A stretch of 8,291 bases of DNA from Prolixibacteraceae bacterium. GTDB lineage: Bacteria > Bacteroidota > Bacteroidia > Bacteroidales > Prolixibacteraceae. Position 1 is the first letter of the stretch. Every line of letters starts with the position of its first letter. The notes under the pieces were generated by a model, which was given only the letters and a program-made list of their open reading frames with translations, was not told the origin of the DNA and made no database searches. The position numbers and the translations under genes are program-made. This document shows, one piece after another, positions 5,972 to 8,291 of the stretch. The stretch lies in contig SKHV01000174.1 of the NCBI GenBank assembly GCA_007116765.1, forward strand, positions 1-8,291, in the 5' to 3' direction.

Positions 5972-6967
5972 ATGAGTATTAGTTATAAAGATCTCGGGTT
6001 GACAAACTCGAAAGAGCTTTTCCAAAAAGCGGTTGATGGTGGATATGCAATTCCAGCCTATAATTTCAACAACCTAGAGCAACTTCAGGCTATTCTTTTG
6101 GCTTGTGTTGAAACAAAATCACCAGTAATTCTTCAAGTTTCAGCGGGAGCTCGCAAATATGCCAATTCAACCTTACTACGTAACATGGCTCGCGGTGCGG
6201 TTGAATACGTAAAAGAACTGGGTTTCGAAATACCTATTGTACTTCACCTTGACCACGGTGACACTTTTGAACTTTGCAAAGACTGTATCGACAATGGTTT
6301 CTCTTCAGTAATGATCGACGGTTCGCACCATTCGTACGAAAAAAACATCGAATTGACCAAGCAAGTAGTGGAATACGCACATGCACACGGTGTAACTGTT
6401 GAAGGTGAGCTTGGTGTTTTGGCAGGTGTTGAAGACGACGTGGTAGCCGAAGAATCAACCTATACAAAACCCGAAGAGGTAGAAGACTTTGTGAAACGTA
6501 CAGGTGTTGATTCACTTGCGATTTCTATTGGCACTTCGCACGGTGCTCATAAATTTACTCCCGAACAATGTACTAAAAACGAAGACGGAGTACTCGTTCC
6601 ACCTCCATTGAAATTCGAAATTTTAGAGGAAATTGAAAAGCGCATTCCCGGTTTCCCAATTGTGCTTCACGGTTCTTCTTCGGTTCCTGTGGAATATATT
6701 GATATGATTAACGATAACGGTGGTGCAATGAAAGCTGCAGTTGGTATTCCTGAAGAGCAACTTAGAAAAGCTGCTGCATCGGCTGTTTGTAAAATCAATA
6801 TCGACTCTGACGGCCGTTTGGCAATGACAGCTGCTGTTCGTAAAGTATTGAATGACAATCCCGGTGAATTTGACCCACGTAAATACTTAGGCCCTGCACG
6901 CGATGAATTGAAAAAGCTTTATATGCACAAAAACATCAATGTATTGGGTTCAGCCAACAAGGCATAA
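5972..6967 (+). CDS. fructose-bisphosphate aldolase, class IIB
   Basis: This 331-residue zinc aldolase belongs to the class IIB branch, which includes Bacteroides FBA and the GatY/KbaY tagatose enzymes. Visible active-site residues are Asp94 and zinc ligand His95 (LHLDHGD), GSHHSYEKN (from 117), GELG (145-148), His190 (GTSHGAHK), His233 (VLHGSSSV) and the phosphate-site NIDSD (276-280). Its length and colinearity fit FBA; a tagatose-bisphosphate or other ketose-bisphosphate role cannot be excluded from sequence. The start ATG at 5972 (MSISYKDLGL) was chosen because family similarity begins there, the leader is A-rich in the phylum's style, and the promoter lies downstream of the next upstream in-frame start. 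It is divergent from a class IIA aldolase gene and followed by a strong terminator, so it is probably monocistronic. Confidence 0.93.
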   Translation: MSISYKDLGLTNSKELFQKAVDGGYAIPAYNFNNLEQLQAILLACVETKSPVILQVSAGARKYANSTLLRNMARGAVEYVKELGFEIPIVLHLDHGDTFELCKDCIDNGFSSVMIDGSHHSYEKNIELTKQVVEYAHAHGVTVEGELGVLAGVEDDVVAEESTYTKPEEVEDFVKRTGVDSLAISIGTSHGAHKFTPEQCTKNEDGVLVPPPLKFEILEEIEKRIPGFPIVLHGSSSVPVEYIDMINDNGGAMKAAVGIPEEQLRKAAASAVCKINIDSDGRLAMTAAVRKVLNDNPGEFDPRKYLGPARDELKKLYMHKNINVLGSANKA

Positions 6968-6982
6968 TCTTAAATATATAGC

Positions 6983-7018
6983 AAAAACCGCTATCGGAAT
7001 ACCGGTAGCGGTTTTTTT
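6983..7018 (+). terminator. intrinsic terminator of the class IIB aldolase gene, probably bidirectional
   Basis: Arms 6983-6997 and 7002-7016 form a 15-bp stem (one G-T pair) around the loop AATA. The stem core is ACCGCTATCGG/CCGGTAGCGGT, and the T-run continues to 7018. It begins 16 bases after the aldolase stop. On the minus strand the same hairpin is followed by TTTTTGC, so it could also end transcripts of the convergent outer-membrane gene that stops at 7079. Confidence 0.93.
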
Positions 7019-7078
7019 ATGTTCTTTTTCAGAATAAATGACTGAAATGAGTAAAGATTTTCTCAAGAGAAATAATAA

Positions 7079-8291
7079 CTAGAATGGATATCCTATACCT
7101 ATATTGAAATTCATATCGCTCCACTCAAACGAGCGGGTTTGAGGTATCCAGCGCTGCCCTAAAGGCAACGAAGGGTCGCGTAATTTCAGGCCTAAGTCTA
7201 CCCTCACCACAAAATATGGCGTAACCAAACGCAAACCTGTTCCGGTACCCACTGCAAATTCCTGGTGAAAACTATTTAAACTAAACACTGCGCCCTGTCG
7301 ATTGTCGAACTGATTAATGGCCCATATATTACCTGCATCGAGAAACAGTGCTCCCTCAAGCATCCAAAACAACCTGAAACGATATTCCAGGTTAGCTTCC
7401 AGTTTTATGTCGGCCGACTGATTCGGGTATTCATTTGGACCTGCCGCATAACTTCCAGGACCCAGAGAACGCACATGCCAGGCTCTTATACCGTTGGCAC
7501 CACCTGTGAAATACCTTTTCTCAAAAGGCATCACGTTAAAGTTCCCGTATGGCAAAGCTACACCGGCAAATATACGCGTGGCTACCCAATTAAACCTGTC
7601 GAAGCGATATCCGTAGCGATAATCGAAATCCCCTTTTATATACTGTGCATATCGGGTATCAAAAAAGGTATAATATTCCGACATATCCAACGAACCATCG
7701 TCAACAGGCACTTGTTTTTCACGATTCAGCACCGTGCTAAGACCCCACAACACATTACCCGAGGCTTCAATGTTCATTCTGAAAAAATGATAATCGGGTC
7801 TGCGTCCTTGTCCCTGGTTGCTGAATGTATAGGTATAGTTCGATGACGAAATAATATGGTCGGTATAACTGCTTTTGATGTACAAGTCTTTTATTTGTGC
7901 AATAAAACTTTCGTTCAAACTAAAAATTCGCACCGCATTCAAATCAATTACATTGAAATTGTGGCTATGCATTGCTGAACTTTTCCAACTGTAACCGAAT
8001 GTTGCATTTACAAGTGTCCGGGTATAGTCGGGACGATCCTGATAATTATACGACACCGAAAACGAAGTGAAAGGCATAGAATGTAAAGTCAAAAACTTCT
8101 CGTTAAAAGGGAAGCGAAAACCCGGAATGGTTAGCTTTACCAAACCACCAAATTCGCGGGTATTGAATTCGCGGCTTTCATTATCAATTAAAGCAAGCAT
8201 TCGTTCAGTAGCACCTTTAATCTTAATGTCGAAAATCTGAGCTCCGCGTAACAAGTTCCGGTGTTGATAATTAATATTTCCTCCTATTCCC
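7079..8291 (-). CDS. Omp85/BamA-TamA family outer membrane protein, C-terminal part (TamL-like), cut by the window edge
   Basis: The frame is open to the right edge, so only the C-terminal 403 residues are visible; no start lies in the window. The visible part is a 16-strand-type beta-barrel domain. Near the edge it reads GIGGNINYQHRNLLRGAQIF, the usual beginning of an Omp85 barrel. The conserved loop-6 motif appears as GGANGIRAW (7504-7478), followed by SLGPGSY. The protein ends in GYPF with a terminal Phe, as barrel substrates of the BAM complex do. Omp85 proteins insert or export proteins across the outer membrane. The IRAW plus LGPG form resembles the Bacteroidota TamL group more than BamA, but the POTRA domains that would decide are outside the window. 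It is convergent with the class IIB aldolase and shares its terminator. Confidence 0.88.
   Translation of the reverse strand, partial: GIGGNINYQHRNLLRGAQIFDIKIKGATERMLALIDNESREFNTREFGGLVKLTIPGFRFPFNEKFLTLHSMPFTSFSVSYNYQDRPDYTRTLVNATFGYSWKSSAMHSHNFNVIDLNAVRIFSLNESFIAQIKDLYIKSSYTDHIISSSNYTYTFSNQGQGRRPDYHFFRMNIEASGNVLWGLSTVLNREKQVPVDDGSLDMSEYYTFFDTRYAQYIKGDFDYRYGYRFDRFNWVATRIFAGVALPYGNFNVMPFEKRYFTGGANGIRAWHVRSLGPGSYAAGPNEYPNQSADIKLEANLEYRFRLFWMLEGALFLDAGNIWAINQFDNRQGAVFSLNSFHQEFAVGTGTGLRLVTPYFVVRVDLGLKLRDPSLPLGQRWIPQTRSFEWSDMNFNIGIGYPF

Noticed and set aside
6234..6858. Minus-strand open frames inside the class IIB aldolase gene
   Set aside because: They are antisense shadows of a conserved enzyme gene, with compositionally odd products and no start signals.
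7475..7846. Plus-strand 123-codon frame within the outer-membrane barrel gene
   Set aside because: It is antisense to the Omp85 barrel coding sequence, whose motifs are clear. The product resembles nothing known to me.

Overview
The window looks like chromosomal DNA of a member of the Bacteroidota, most likely within or near Bacteroidales/Marinilabiliales. It is AT-rich. Genes start without Shine-Dalgarno (SD) sites behind A-rich leaders. Promoters fit the Bacteroidota pattern TTTG-N19-TAnnTTTG. The order rpsU, xerC, hpf, tRNA-Tyr is the arrangement usually found upstream of tuf in this phylum. The order-level placement is inference only.

Region 1 (1-1830, all minus strand) is a translation and housekeeping cluster: rpsU (bS21), a XerC-type tyrosine recombinase and hpf (ribosome hibernation), followed by tRNA-Tyr(GUA). 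A textbook promoter precedes rpsU. A second candidate promoter, overlapped by an imperfect 16-position hairpin, lies between hpf and the tRNA. hpf is the only gene here with a strong SD.

Region 2 (1954-4500, minus strand) holds a membrane-anchored protein with three helix-hairpin-helix units and a GTG start, and a sodium:neurotransmitter symporter (NSS) family transporter. The transporter start codon lies inside the 3' arm of a perfect 18-bp inverted repeat.

Region 3 (4554-7018) carries two fructose-bisphosphate aldolases of different class II subfamilies, transcribed divergently: class IIA on minus and class IIB on plus. They share a 338-bp intergenic region with an operator-like cluster of AAGGTTT repeats and a plus-strand promoter. 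Both would catalyse the same glycolytic/gluconeogenic step. A strong, probably bidirectional terminator follows the class IIB gene.

Region 4 (7079-8291, minus strand) is the C-terminal part of an Omp85/BamA-TamA (TamL-like) outer membrane barrel protein that runs off the right edge.

No insertion sequence, prophage, CRISPR array, toxin-antitoxin or defence locus was seen. The genes are ordinary core genes. The points of interest are regulatory: the hairpin over the transporter start, the shared aldolase operator region, and the unequal SD use in the rpsU operon.
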